Below, piece by piece: positions 1-5,361 of a stretch of 6,984 bases of DNA (positions are counted from its first letter, which is position 1; each line of letters opens with the position of its first letter). Origin of the DNA: an uncultured Butyricicoccus sp. GTDB lineage: Bacteria > Bacillota > Clostridia > Oscillospirales > Butyricicoccaceae. The position numbers and the translations under genes were made by a program. A model generated the notes under the pieces. That model ran no database searches, was not told the DNA's origin, and worked only from the letters and a program-made list of their open reading frames with translations. The stretch lies in NCBI GenBank assembly GCA_900555465.1, contig USLE01000062.1, positions 1 through 6,984 of the forward strand, written 5' to 3'.

Positions 1-1
1 G

Positions 2-217
2 CGTATCCACGACTATCAGGAGCAGATGGACAAGCTCGCCGCGCGCAAGATGAACGCCGAGCTGTTCGAGTCCTTCACCATGCTGCACAAGTACGGCATG
101 CCGCCGCACGGCGGTCTGGGCATCGGTCTGGAACGCCTGACCATGCAGCTGCTGAAGCTGAACAATGTGCGCGACGCATCCATGTTCCCGCGCGACATGA
201 ACCGTCTGGAGCCGTAA
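2..217 (+). CDS. aspS: Aspartyl-tRNA synthetase, archaeal/non-discriminating type (3' end only)
   Basis: This is the last 71 codons of a class II aminoacyl-tRNA synthetase; the 5' end lies outside the window. The open frame runs from base 2 to the TAA at 215-217. The tail contains class II motif 3 (HGGLGIGLERL), whose Arg contacts ATP in the family, and ends FPRDMNRLEP. That ending matches the archaeal/eukaryal-type AspRS (usual end FPRDxxRLxP). It differs from bacterial AspRS, which ends around MAFPKT, and from AsnRS, which ends around PFPRTP. In Clostridia such enzymes are usually annotated as aspartate--tRNA(Asn/Asx) ligase. They can charge both tRNA-Asp and tRNA-Asn, the latter then being amidated by GatCAB. 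The AspRS identity is fairly sure; the relaxed tRNA specificity is inferred from the family. A bidirectional terminator follows 44 bp after the stop. Confidence 0.85.
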   Translation, partial: RIHDYQEQMDKLAARKMNAELFESFTMLHKYGMPPHGGLGIGLERLTMQLLKLNNVRDASMFPRDMNRLEP

Positions 218-260
218 AAATCCGTTCCGCGCGTACCGCCGGGAACGCCTGTTGCAGAAT

Positions 261-293
261 AAAAGCACCGGAAACCGAGTTTCCGGTGCTTTT
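261..293. terminator. Bidirectional intrinsic terminator between aspS and the MATE gene
   Basis: A perfect 14-bp inverted repeat: the left arm AAAAGCACCGGAAA (261-274) pairs with TTTCCGGTGCTTTT (280-293) around a 5-nt loop (CCGAG). The A-run on the left and the T-run on the right give a U-tract in both directions. It can therefore end aspS on the plus strand and the MATE operon on the minus strand, whose stop codon lies only 5 bp away. Confidence 0.93.
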
Positions 294-298
294 TGCTG

Positions 299-1687
299 TT
301 ATGCCTTTTGTCTTGTCTCCATATCCCGGATGATCTGCCGGAAGCGGATCAGGAACAGGATAGTGGTCGTCGCGGCGGCGAGGAAGTCCGCCACCGGCTC
401 GGCGAAGAACACCGCGAACAGCTTGTCCTCAAAAAAGCGCGGCAGGATGAGGATGAGCGGGATGAGCAGGATGATCTTGCGCTCGAGCGCAAGAAACAGC
501 GAGATCTTGGCCTCGCCCAGCGCGACAAAGCACTGCTGGAAGGTATTCTGGAACGCCATCGTAAAGCCGACCGCAAAATAGATGCGCAGCGCCCACGCGG
601 TCATATCCACCAGTTCTGCATTGCGGTTGAACAGCTGGGCCACCATATGCGGCGCGAACTGCACCAGCCCCCATACGCCAAACGCGAACACGCAGGCAAT
701 GAGCAGGTTGTACTTGACCGCCTGCTTCATGCGGTCGGGCCGCCCCGCGCCGTAGTTGAAGCTCAGGATGGGCTGCGCGCCCTGCGCCAGCCCCAGCAGC
801 GGCATCTGCACCATCTGCGCGACCGAGGTCAGAATGGTCATCGCGCCGACCGCAAGGTCGCCGCCGTACTGCTGCAGGGAGACGTTGAACGTCACGGTCA
901 GCAGGCTCTCGGTCGACTGCATGACAAAGGGCGACGCGCCCAGCGCGACCGCCGGCAGCAGCAGCTTGCGGTCGATGCGGAAAAACGGTTTGCGCAGCCG
1001 CAGGGTGCTCTTCTCCCCTGTCAGGAATTTGACCACCCATGCCGCAGAGACCGCCTGCGAAATGACGGTCGCGATCGCCGCGCCGCGCACACCCATGCCG
1101 AATACAAAGATGAACACCGGGTCAAGCACAACATTGAGCACCGCGCCGATCAGCACGGTCTTCATCGCCACGCTGGCTTTGCCCTGCGCGGTGATAAACC
1201 CATTGAGGCCGAGCGCAGTCATAACGAAAATCGTACCCAGCACATAGATGTTCAGATACTGCATCGCATAGGGCAGGGTATCCTGCGACGCGCCGAACAG
1301 CACGAGCAGCGGCTCCTGAAACAGCAGGAACACCACGGTCAGCACGACTGCAAGGCCCCACAGGGCGGCGGTACAGGTGCCGAGCGTGCGCTCGGCCTTT
1401 TCATGCTCGCCCGCGCCCATTGCGATGGAGGCGCGCGGCGCGCCGCCCATGCCGATGAGCGACGCAAACGCCGAGATCAGCGTGATCACCGGGAAGGTGA
1501 CGCCCATGCCGGTCAGCGCAAGTGCACCCTCGCCCGGGATCTGCCCGATATAGATGCGGTCGACGATGTTGTACAGCAGATTGACCACCTGCGCGCAGAT
1601 CGTCGGCAGCGCGAGGCGGACGAGCAGCGGGCCGACCGGGTCGTTGCCCAGATCGGCCTCGCGTTTTTTCTGTTTTTCTTCCTTCAT
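299..1687 (-). CDS. MATE-family multidrug/cation efflux transporter (MepA-like)
   Basis: A 462-aa integral membrane protein with the usual length and hydrophobic pattern of MATE antiporters: about 12 membrane segments in two six-helix halves, with the first helix near residues 25-45. MATE proteins export cationic drugs or metabolites in exchange for Na+ or H+. Family-typical pieces are LALPTICAQVVNLLYNIVDRIYIG (residues 25-48, with an Asp in TM1), the GFITAQGK segment (163-170), the NVVLDP motif (185-190), and GLAQGAQPILSFNYGAG in the second half. It is the last gene of the operon. Its ATG overlaps the TGA of udp (ATGA), and the nearest good SD (GGGAGG, 1701-1706) is 13 nt upstream inside udp, so it is probably translated by coupling. 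The N-terminus is Lys/Glu-rich (MKEEKQKKRE) and cytosolic. The substrate cannot be read from sequence. Co-transcription with a nucleoside phosphorylase leaves open a nucleobase or nucleoside-analogue link, but that is inference. Confidence 0.93.
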   Translation of the reverse strand: MKEEKQKKREADLGNDPVGPLLVRLALPTICAQVVNLLYNIVDRIYIGQIPGEGALALTGMGVTFPVITLISAFASLIGMGGAPRASIAMGAGEHEKAERTLGTCTAALWGLAVVLTVVFLLFQEPLLVLFGASQDTLPYAMQYLNIYVLGTIFVMTALGLNGFITAQGKASVAMKTVLIGAVLNVVLDPVFIFVFGMGVRGAAIATVISQAVSAAWVVKFLTGEKSTLRLRKPFFRIDRKLLLPAVALGASPFVMQSTESLLTVTFNVSLQQYGGDLAVGAMTILTSVAQMVQMPLLGLAQGAQPILSFNYGAGRPDRMKQAVKYNLLIACVFAFGVWGLVQFAPHMVAQLFNRNAELVDMTAWALRIYFAVGFTMAFQNTFQQCFVALGEAKISLFLALERKIILLIPLILILPRFFEDKLFAVFFAEPVADFLAAATTTILFLIRFRQIIRDMETRQKA

Positions 1688-2448
1688 GCCTTTGCGCCGT
1701 CCTCCCGGATCAGGATGCGCAGCGCCTCGACCGCGGTTTTCACGCCGCGCTCGGCCGCATCCGGCGGGATGGCGGGCGCGTCATCGTTGTCCGCGTTCCA
1801 CAGCACGTTGAGCACCGCGCCGCAGCGCACATGCAGCACCTGCGAGACGATAAACAGCGCCGCGGTCTCCATCTCGCTCGTGAGCGCGCCCGCAGCCTTC
1901 CACGCCTTCCACTTGGCGAGCAGCTCATCCGCGATGGGCTGCTGCGCCGGGCGGATCTCGCCGTAAAAGCTGTCCTTGGACTGGATGACGCCGATGTGGT
2001 GGGTAAGGCCGAGCTTTACCGCCGCGTCCCGCAGCGCGGAAACGACGGAAAAGTCCGCCGCAGCCGGGAACTCGATGGGCAGGTATTCGCGGCTCGTACC
2101 CTCCTGTCGGATGGCGGCGGTCGCGATCACGATATCGCCGCCGCAGACCTCATCCACAATGCCGCCCGAGGTGCCCACGCGGATAAACGTATCCGCGCCG
2201 CACTCGACCAGCTCCTCGAGCGCGATCGCAGCGGACGGGCCGCCGATGCCGGTCGAGCACACCGCGACGGGCACGCCGTCGAGCTTGCCTGTCCACAAGG
2301 TATACTCGCGGTTCTGCGCGATCTGCTTCGGCTCGTCAAAGTAGCGCGCGATTTTTTCGCAGCGCCCCGGGTCGCCCGGCAGGATGACATAGCGCCCGAT
2401 ATCGCCTTTTTTAATTTGAATGTGCATCTGTTTGCCGTCGATCAGCAT
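1684..2448 (-). CDS. udp: Uridine phosphorylase (nucleoside phosphorylase family)
   Basis: A 254-aa protein of the PNP/UDP phosphorylase family. The family cleaves uridine with phosphate to uracil and ribose-1-phosphate in cytosolic pyrimidine salvage. Visible family elements are PGDPGRCEKIA (24-34, phosphate-binding Gly25/Arg29), Arg47 (contributed to the neighbouring subunit's site in E. coli Udp), CSTGIGGPS (64-72), FIRVGTSGGI (89-98, Arg90/Thr93 for phosphate), and SEMETAAL (191-198, the ribose-binding Glu-Met-Glu). The uracil-recognition loop reads SFYGEIRP (160-167). In E. coli this loop carries Gln166 and Arg168; here the Arg is kept but the Gln position appears to be Glu, so the exact base preference is less sure. 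I chose the ATG at 2448 because GGGAGGG (2458-2464) sits 9 nt upstream; the later in-frame ATG at 2427 has no SD, and longer readings add unrelated sequence. The gene overlaps DUF951 by 7 nt upstream and the MATE gene by 4 nt downstream. An alternative identity is another nucleoside phosphorylase of this fold. Confidence 0.87.
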   Translation of the reverse strand: MLIDGKQMHIQIKKGDIGRYVILPGDPGRCEKIARYFDEPKQIAQNREYTLWTGKLDGVPVAVCSTGIGGPSAAIALEELVECGADTFIRVGTSGGIVDEVCGGDIVIATAAIRQEGTSREYLPIEFPAAADFSVVSALRDAAVKLGLTHHIGVIQSKDSFYGEIRPAQQPIADELLAKWKAWKAAGALTSEMETAALFIVSQVLHVRCGAVLNVLWNADNDDAPAIPPDAAERGVKTAVEALRILIREDGAKA

Positions 2449-2636
2449 ACCGTTTTTCCCTCCCGTTCGATGGTCCGGATGTTTTTTTCCGCCTTGCTGC
2501 GCGGCAGCATGACCTCGTGCCCGCAGCCTTCGCATTTGAGCTTGAAATCCATGCCCGTGCGCAGCACCTTCCACTGCTTGGAGCCGCAGGGATGCGGCTT
2601 TTTCATGGTCAGGATGTCGCCGACCTGTACGTCCAT
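2442..2636 (-). CDS. DUF951 family small protein (YyzM-like)
   Basis: A 64-aa protein that I recognise as DUF951, a small family widespread in Firmicutes (B. subtilis YyzM is a member) with no established function. Diagnostic pieces are MDVQVGDILTMKKPHPCGS (1-19), the FKLKCEGCGHEVMLPR block (31-46) and a basic C-terminal helix (SKAEKNIRTIERE). Cys17, Cys35 and Cys38 (HPCG plus CxxC) could bind a metal, though no zinc site has been shown; a further Cys is the last residue. I chose the ATG at 2634-2636 because GAGGGGTGA (2644-2652) lies 7 nt upstream. An in-frame ATG at 2654 falls on the SD itself and has none of its own. It is the first gene of the operon, about 40 nt after a predicted start site, and its stop codon lies inside the start region of udp. 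Confidence 0.88.
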   Translation of the reverse strand: MDVQVGDILTMKKPHPCGSKQWKVLRTGMDFKLKCEGCGHEVMLPRSKAEKNIRTIEREGKTVC

Positions 2637-2680
2637 TCCCGGTTCACCCCTCATAATACGTTATATTGTTTGCTATGGTA

Positions 2681-2709
2681 ATTATATCACATCCGCGGTG
2701 CTATTCCCA
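2681..2709 (-). promoter_or_regulatory. Promoter of the DUF951-udp-MATE operon
   Basis: Read on the minus strand, TGTGATATAAT (2691 to 2681) is a perfect TATAAT with the TGTGn extended -10 typical of Gram-positive promoters. The -35 region at 17-bp spacing (2704-2709, TGGGAA) is weak, which extended -10 promoters tolerate. The predicted start near 2674 gives a leader of about 40 nt before the DUF951 ATG. It lies in the 123-bp divergent gap shared with the S1 gene. Confidence 0.75.
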
Positions 2710-2740
2710 CCGGATTTTTCATATAGTAAGGCAGACCCCA

Positions 2741-2747
2741 AAGGAGG
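2741..2747 (+). promoter_or_regulatory. Ribosome binding site of the S1-domain gene
   Basis: AAGGAGG is a near-perfect SD but is 12 nt from the ATG at 2760, longer than usual. No other in-frame start is nearer, so it fixes the start of the S1 gene. A weak -10-like TATAGT lies at 2722-2727 with no convincing -35; it is the best promoter candidate I see for this gene. Confidence 0.7.
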
Positions 2748-2759
2748 CTCTGCTATATT

Positions 2760-3698
2760 ATGAAAACAAGCGAATGCTATCTGCCCGAGGGCAGTTACAC
2801 CGCACTGCCCGAGGTGCGGCAGGCGCTCTCCTCCCCCGACGGGCTGCGCCGTGCGCAGGACGAAGGTATGATCCTCGAAGCGGTCGCGCAGCGGTGCACG
2901 GCGGCGCACGACCTGCTGTTCGACTTCGGCTTTGCGCAGGGCGTCATGCCGCGCTCGTGCTGCGCCCTGGGCGTTGCCGAGGGCGACACGCGCGAGATCG
3001 CCATCCTGTCCCGCGTGGGCAAGCCGACCTGCTTTGCCGTGACTGAGGTGGACGAAACTGCCGACCCTCCTGCGGTCTGGCTGTCGCGCACGATCGTCCA
3101 GCAGCGCGCGCAGGACTTTTTCCTCGATACCCTGACTCCGGGCGACGTCATCCCCGCCGCAGTCACCCACCTCGAGCCGTTCGGCGCGTTCGTGGACATC
3201 GGCTGCGGCGTGGCGTCGCTCATCGGCATTGAAAACCTGTCGGTCTCGCGCATCTTCCACCCGAGCGACCGGCTCTCGGTCGGCCAGTCCATCTATGCGG
3301 CCGTGCGGTCGGTCGACCCGGTGGCGCGCCGCATTTCGCTCACCCACCGCGAGCTGCTCGGCACATGGGAACAGAACGCCGCGCTGTTCTCCCCGGGGGA
3401 GACCGTGCGCGGCGTGGTGCGGTCGGTCGAACCGTATGGTGTGTTTATCGAGCTCGCGCCCAACCTGTCCGGTCTGGCCGAGCCCCGCGGCGACCTCGCC
3501 GCGGGGACGGTGGTATCTGTGTACATCAAATCCATCCTGCCGCAGCGCATGAAGATCAAGCTGACGGTCATCGACGTGCTCGCCCCCAGCGAGGCGCCGC
3601 CCCTGCCGCAGTATTTCATCACCGAGGGGCACATCGACGAATGGGTGTATACGCCCGCGTGCTGCGACCGGAAGTATATCGCGACGGTATTTGAATAA
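2760..3698 (+). CDS. S1 RNA-binding (OB-fold) domain protein, ribosomal protein S1-like
   Basis: A 312-aa soluble protein with tandem S1 domains, which bind single-stranded RNA. The best repeat is residues 126-197: it starts TPGDVI, has the EPFGAFVDIG core (139-148), SLIGIENLS (153-161) and a closing RRISLTHREL. A second follows at about 211-272, with SPGETVRGVV, EPYGVFIEL (224-232) and SGLAEP. The N-terminal part (about 36-115) looks like a degenerate third copy (GMILEAV... then VWLSRTIVQQ). The C-terminus (about 284-312, PQYFITEGHIDEW onward) is not S1-like and contains a Cys-Cys pair. The order degenerate-S1/S1/S1 resembles part of ribosomal protein S1, but the protein is shorter and lacks the fused HMBPP-reductase seen in some clostridial S1 proteins. 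A role in translation or RNA handling is inference. Transcribed divergently from DUF951, it faces rarA convergently with only 10 bp between stop codons. Confidence 0.85.
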   Translation: MKTSECYLPEGSYTALPEVRQALSSPDGLRRAQDEGMILEAVAQRCTAAHDLLFDFGFAQGVMPRSCCALGVAEGDTREIAILSRVGKPTCFAVTEVDETADPPAVWLSRTIVQQRAQDFFLDTLTPGDVIPAAVTHLEPFGAFVDIGCGVASLIGIENLSVSRIFHPSDRLSVGQSIYAAVRSVDPVARRISLTHRELLGTWEQNAALFSPGETVRGVVRSVEPYGVFIELAPNLSGLAEPRGDLAAGTVVSVYIKSILPQRMKIKLTVIDVLAPSEAPPLPQYFITEGHIDEWVYTPACCDRKYIATVFE

Positions 3699-3708
3699 CT
3701 ACGCCCCT

Positions 3709-4959
3709 TTACTTTTGGCTCTTGATCCTGTCCCAGTAGGCTTTTGCGGCCTGCTCGGTCTTGTTCGGGCCGTAATCGTAGTAATGCGCGCCGCGCAGTT
3801 CATCCGGCAGGTACTGCTGCGGCGTCCAGTGGTTCGGGAAGTCGTGCGGGTACTGATAGCTCAGCCCGCGGCCCAGCCTGGCCGCGCCGCTGTAATGCGC
3901 ATCCTTGATATGCGCCGGGATATCGCCCGTTTTGCCCGCGCGCACGTCCGCCTGCGCCGCGCCGATGGCCACAGCCGCGCTGTTGGACTTGGGCGCGGTC
4001 GCCATCAGGATGACCGCCTCGCCGAGCGGGATGCTCGCCTCGGGCAGGCCGAGCTGGAACGCGCTGTCCACGCACGCCTTGACGATCGGCATGCACTGCG
4101 GATAGGCCAGCCCCACATCCTCCGCCGCGATCACCAGCATGCGCCGCGCGGCGGAGATCATGTCCCCCGCCTCGAGCAGGCGCGCGAGATAGTGCAGCGC
4201 CGCGTCCGGGTCCGAGCCGCGGATGGACTTCTGGAACGCGGATAAGATATCATAGTGGCTGTCGCCGTCGCGGTCGTAGCGCATGTTGGAGCGCTGCGCA
4301 GCCTGCTGTGCGTCCGCGAGCGTCACGCCCTGCTCTCCTGCGCCGAGCACGAGCAGTTCGACCGCGCCGAGTGCCTTGCGCACGTCGCCGCCCACCGCCT
4401 GCGCGATGTGCGCCGCCACGCCGTCCTCGACCGGGATCTCCCTGTCCCCGATGGCGAGGGTGAACGCCCGCTCGACCGCCCACTGCATGTCCCGCGCCTC
4501 GATGGGCTTGAACTCAAACACCGTGCAGCGGCTCAGGATCGCGTTGTAGATATAAAAATAGGGGTTCTCGGTCGTGGACGCGATCAGGGTCATCTTGCCG
4601 GTCTCGATAAACTCTAAAAGACTCTGCTGCTGCTTTTTGTTGAAATACTGGATCTCGTCCAGATACACGAGCGCGCCGTTCGGCGCAAGGAAGGTGTCCA
4701 GCTCATCGATGATCGCCTTGATATCCGCGATACCCGCGGTGGTGGCGTTGAGGTGATACAGCTTGCGGTCGGTCTGCTTTGCGATGATGGACGCGACCGT
4801 GGTCTTGCCCACGCCGGACGGGCCGTAAAAAATCAGGTTCGGGATGTTGCCGCTCTCGATCACGCGGCGCAGCAGGCCGTTTTTGCCCAGCAGGTGCTGC
4901 TGGCCGACCACATCGTCCAGCGTTTTAGGGCGGATCTTGTCCGCTAAGGGTTGATACAT
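3709..4959 (-). CDS. rarA: Replication-associated recombination protein A (AAA+ ATPase, RarA/MgsA)
   Basis: A 416-aa AAA+ ATPase of the RarA/MgsA/WRNIP1 family, which acts at stalled replication forks and is related to clamp-loader subunits. Domains in order: the N-terminal signature PLADKIRPKTLDDVVGQQHL; Walker A GPSGVGKTT (46-54); Walker B LVYLDEI (97-103); sensor 1 STTENP (128-133); an arginine finger in LSRC (Arg144); sensor 2 GGDVRKAL (190-197, Arg194); then the MgsA C-terminal tetramerisation region, from about YDRDGDSHYD through ISAARRMLVIAAEDVGLA to YPHDFPNHW. Length is normal. The residue after Walker B is Gln (DEIQ), where E. coli-type RarA has His (DEIH). I chose the ATG at 4957-4959: AAAGGA (4968-4973) is 8 nt upstream of it but only 2 nt from the next ATG at 4965. 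The gene has a long leader from a promoter near 5260. Confidence 0.94.
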   Translation of the reverse strand: MYQPLADKIRPKTLDDVVGQQHLLGKNGLLRRVIESGNIPNLIFYGPSGVGKTTVASIIAKQTDRKLYHLNATTAGIADIKAIIDELDTFLAPNGALVYLDEIQYFNKKQQQSLLEFIETGKMTLIASTTENPYFYIYNAILSRCTVFEFKPIEARDMQWAVERAFTLAIGDREIPVEDGVAAHIAQAVGGDVRKALGAVELLVLGAGEQGVTLADAQQAAQRSNMRYDRDGDSHYDILSAFQKSIRGSDPDAALHYLARLLEAGDMISAARRMLVIAAEDVGLAYPQCMPIVKACVDSAFQLGLPEASIPLGEAVILMATAPKSNSAAVAIGAAQADVRAGKTGDIPAHIKDAHYSGAARLGRGLSYQYPHDFPNHWTPQQYLPDELRGAHYYDYGPNKTEQAAKAYWDRIKSQK

Positions 4960-4967
4960 CGCCATTA

Positions 4968-4973
4968 TCCTTT
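4968..4973 (-). promoter_or_regulatory. rarA: Ribosome binding site deciding the rarA start
   Basis: On the minus strand AAAGGA lies 8 nt before the ATG at 4959. The upstream in-frame ATG at 4965 is only 2 nt away, and those at 4977 and 4983 lie before it. This supports a protein beginning MYQPLADK, the normal RarA N-terminus. Confidence 0.7.
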
Positions 4974-5031
4974 CCATCTGCAAAATGTTGCCGTTTCCAA
5001 GCTACGAGTTGCCGCTGCGCGCGGCGGCGCA

Positions 5032-5056
5032 CAAGAGGGGGCCTTGCCCCCTCTTG
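5032..5056. repeat. Perfect 11-bp hairpin in the rarA leader
   Basis: CAAGAGGGGGC (5032-5042) and GCCCCCTCTTG (5046-5056) form a perfect, very GC-rich stem with a 3-nt loop. There is no T-run on either side, so it does not look like an intrinsic terminator. It lies between the predicted rarA promoter and the rarA start. It may be a dispersed extragenic palindrome or a leader RNA structure; the sequence alone does not decide. Confidence 0.7.
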
Positions 5057-5089
5057 CGAATCACCCCCGCCCGATCGTTCTCTGCTGCA

Positions 5090-5150
5090 CGCGACCGCAA
5101 ACAGGTTTTACCAGCTTCGCTCGGAAAACCTGATTTGCGATTACGTCGCG
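5090..5150. repeat. Long imperfect hairpin (about 25 bp) in the rarA leader
   Basis: Nested complementary arms run from the outside in: CGCGAC (5090-5095) with GTCGCG (5145-5150); CGCAAA (5096-5101) with TTTGCG (5134-5139); CAGGTTTT (5102-5109) with AAAACCTG (5125-5132); CC (5111-5112) with GG (5123-5124); and AGC/GCT in the tip. Bulges are ATTAC (5140-5144), A5133 and A5110. The pairing is too extensive to be chance. It is not followed by a T-run in either direction. It could be a structured leader or small RNA on the minus strand, or a palindromic repeat element. Confidence 0.7.
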
Positions 5151-5165
5151 CCTGTTGACCTGCTA

Positions 5166-5246
5166 CTAGCGCTTGATGTACAGCAGCACAGCGATATGCG
5201 TCTTTTTGTAACCACCGTACGAACCATACCGCGTGCCTCCGGTCAT
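5166..5246 (-). CDS. Possible 26-aa small ORF in the rarA leader (unrecognised)
   Basis: A short frame begins MTGGTRYGSYGGYKK and ends VLLYIKR with a TAG stop. It is Gly/Tyr/Lys-rich at the start and hydrophobic near the end. Its codons are mostly C- or G-ending, like the real genes here. It starts about 7 nt after the predicted transcription start of the rarA promoter and has no SD in front of its ATG, so it would have to be leaderless. A GGAGG (5236-5240) inside it instead sits 8 nt before another ATG (5227) in a different frame, giving a 28-aa peptide (5141-5227) with rarer codons and a CCC run. I recognise neither product. Either could be a leader peptide or chance. Confidence 0.25.
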   Translation of the reverse strand: MTGGTRYGSYGGYKKTHIAVLLYIKR

Positions 5247-5259
5247 GTAAGGTGCAACT

Positions 5260-5288
5260 ATTATATCACAGTGTGCGTCCAGACACAA
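5260..5288 (-). promoter_or_regulatory. Promoter reading toward rarA
   Basis: On the minus strand TGTGATATAAT (5270 to 5260) is a perfect extended -10. TTGTGT (5288 to 5283) is a partial -35 at 17-bp spacing. The predicted start is near 5253, leaving a leader of roughly 290 nt before the rarA ATG. The 11-base -10 block is identical to that of the DUF951 operon promoter. Confidence 0.78.
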
Positions 5289-5295
5289 ACAGGGC

Positions 5296-5324
5296 TTGAC
5301 TTTCTCACTTTACTGTGATAAACT
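5296..5324 (+). promoter_or_regulatory. Promoter of hisC
   Basis: TTGACT (5296-5301), a 17-bp spacer and TAAACT (5319-5324), preceded by TGTGA, which gives an extended -10. The predicted start is near 5331, about 31 nt before the ATG. That leader is too short for a T-box or a classical his attenuator. The -35 box lies 7 bp from that of the divergent rarA promoter, so the two may compete or share a regulator. Confidence 0.75.
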
Positions 5325-5361
5325 ATCCGCAGTCAACAAACTGCAAAAGGAGAGTGCCGTA

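Noticed and set aside
293..1966. A 557-codon plus-strand open frame antisense to the MATE and udp genes
   Set aside because: It is rich in Arg, His, Gln and Asp with no domain pattern, which is typical of the complement of a GC-rich gene. The minus strand carries clear MATE and phosphorylase motifs.
2442..2654. A longer DUF951 start at 2654 (adds MRGEPG)
   Set aside because: That ATG lies on the SD for the 2636 start and has no SD of its own; family members begin near the VGDI segment.
2721..2758. A hairpin around the S1-gene SD (ATATA/TATAT plus GCAGA/TCTGC) that might control translation
   Set aside because: The stem is short and interrupted by a 5-nt bulge and leaves the SD in the loop. 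The best -10 candidate (TATAGT, 2722-2727) overlaps the left arm, so much of that arm may not be transcribed.
1831..2763. A 310-codon plus-strand open frame across udp and DUF951
   Set aside because: It is antisense to two recognisable genes, has low-complexity Arg/Asp/Ala composition, and crosses a promoter region.
2682..3632. A 316-codon minus-strand frame antisense to the S1 gene
   Set aside because: The plus strand has canonical S1 repeats and a strong SD; the antisense product is Arg/Gly/His-rich with no motif.
5032..5056. An intrinsic terminator in the rarA leader
   Set aside because: The stem is strong but neither side is followed by a T-run, so it lacks the U-tract needed.
5331..5361. 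A T-box or his attenuator in front of hisC
   Set aside because: The predicted leader is only about 31 nt and has no His-codon run, T-box sequence or terminator.
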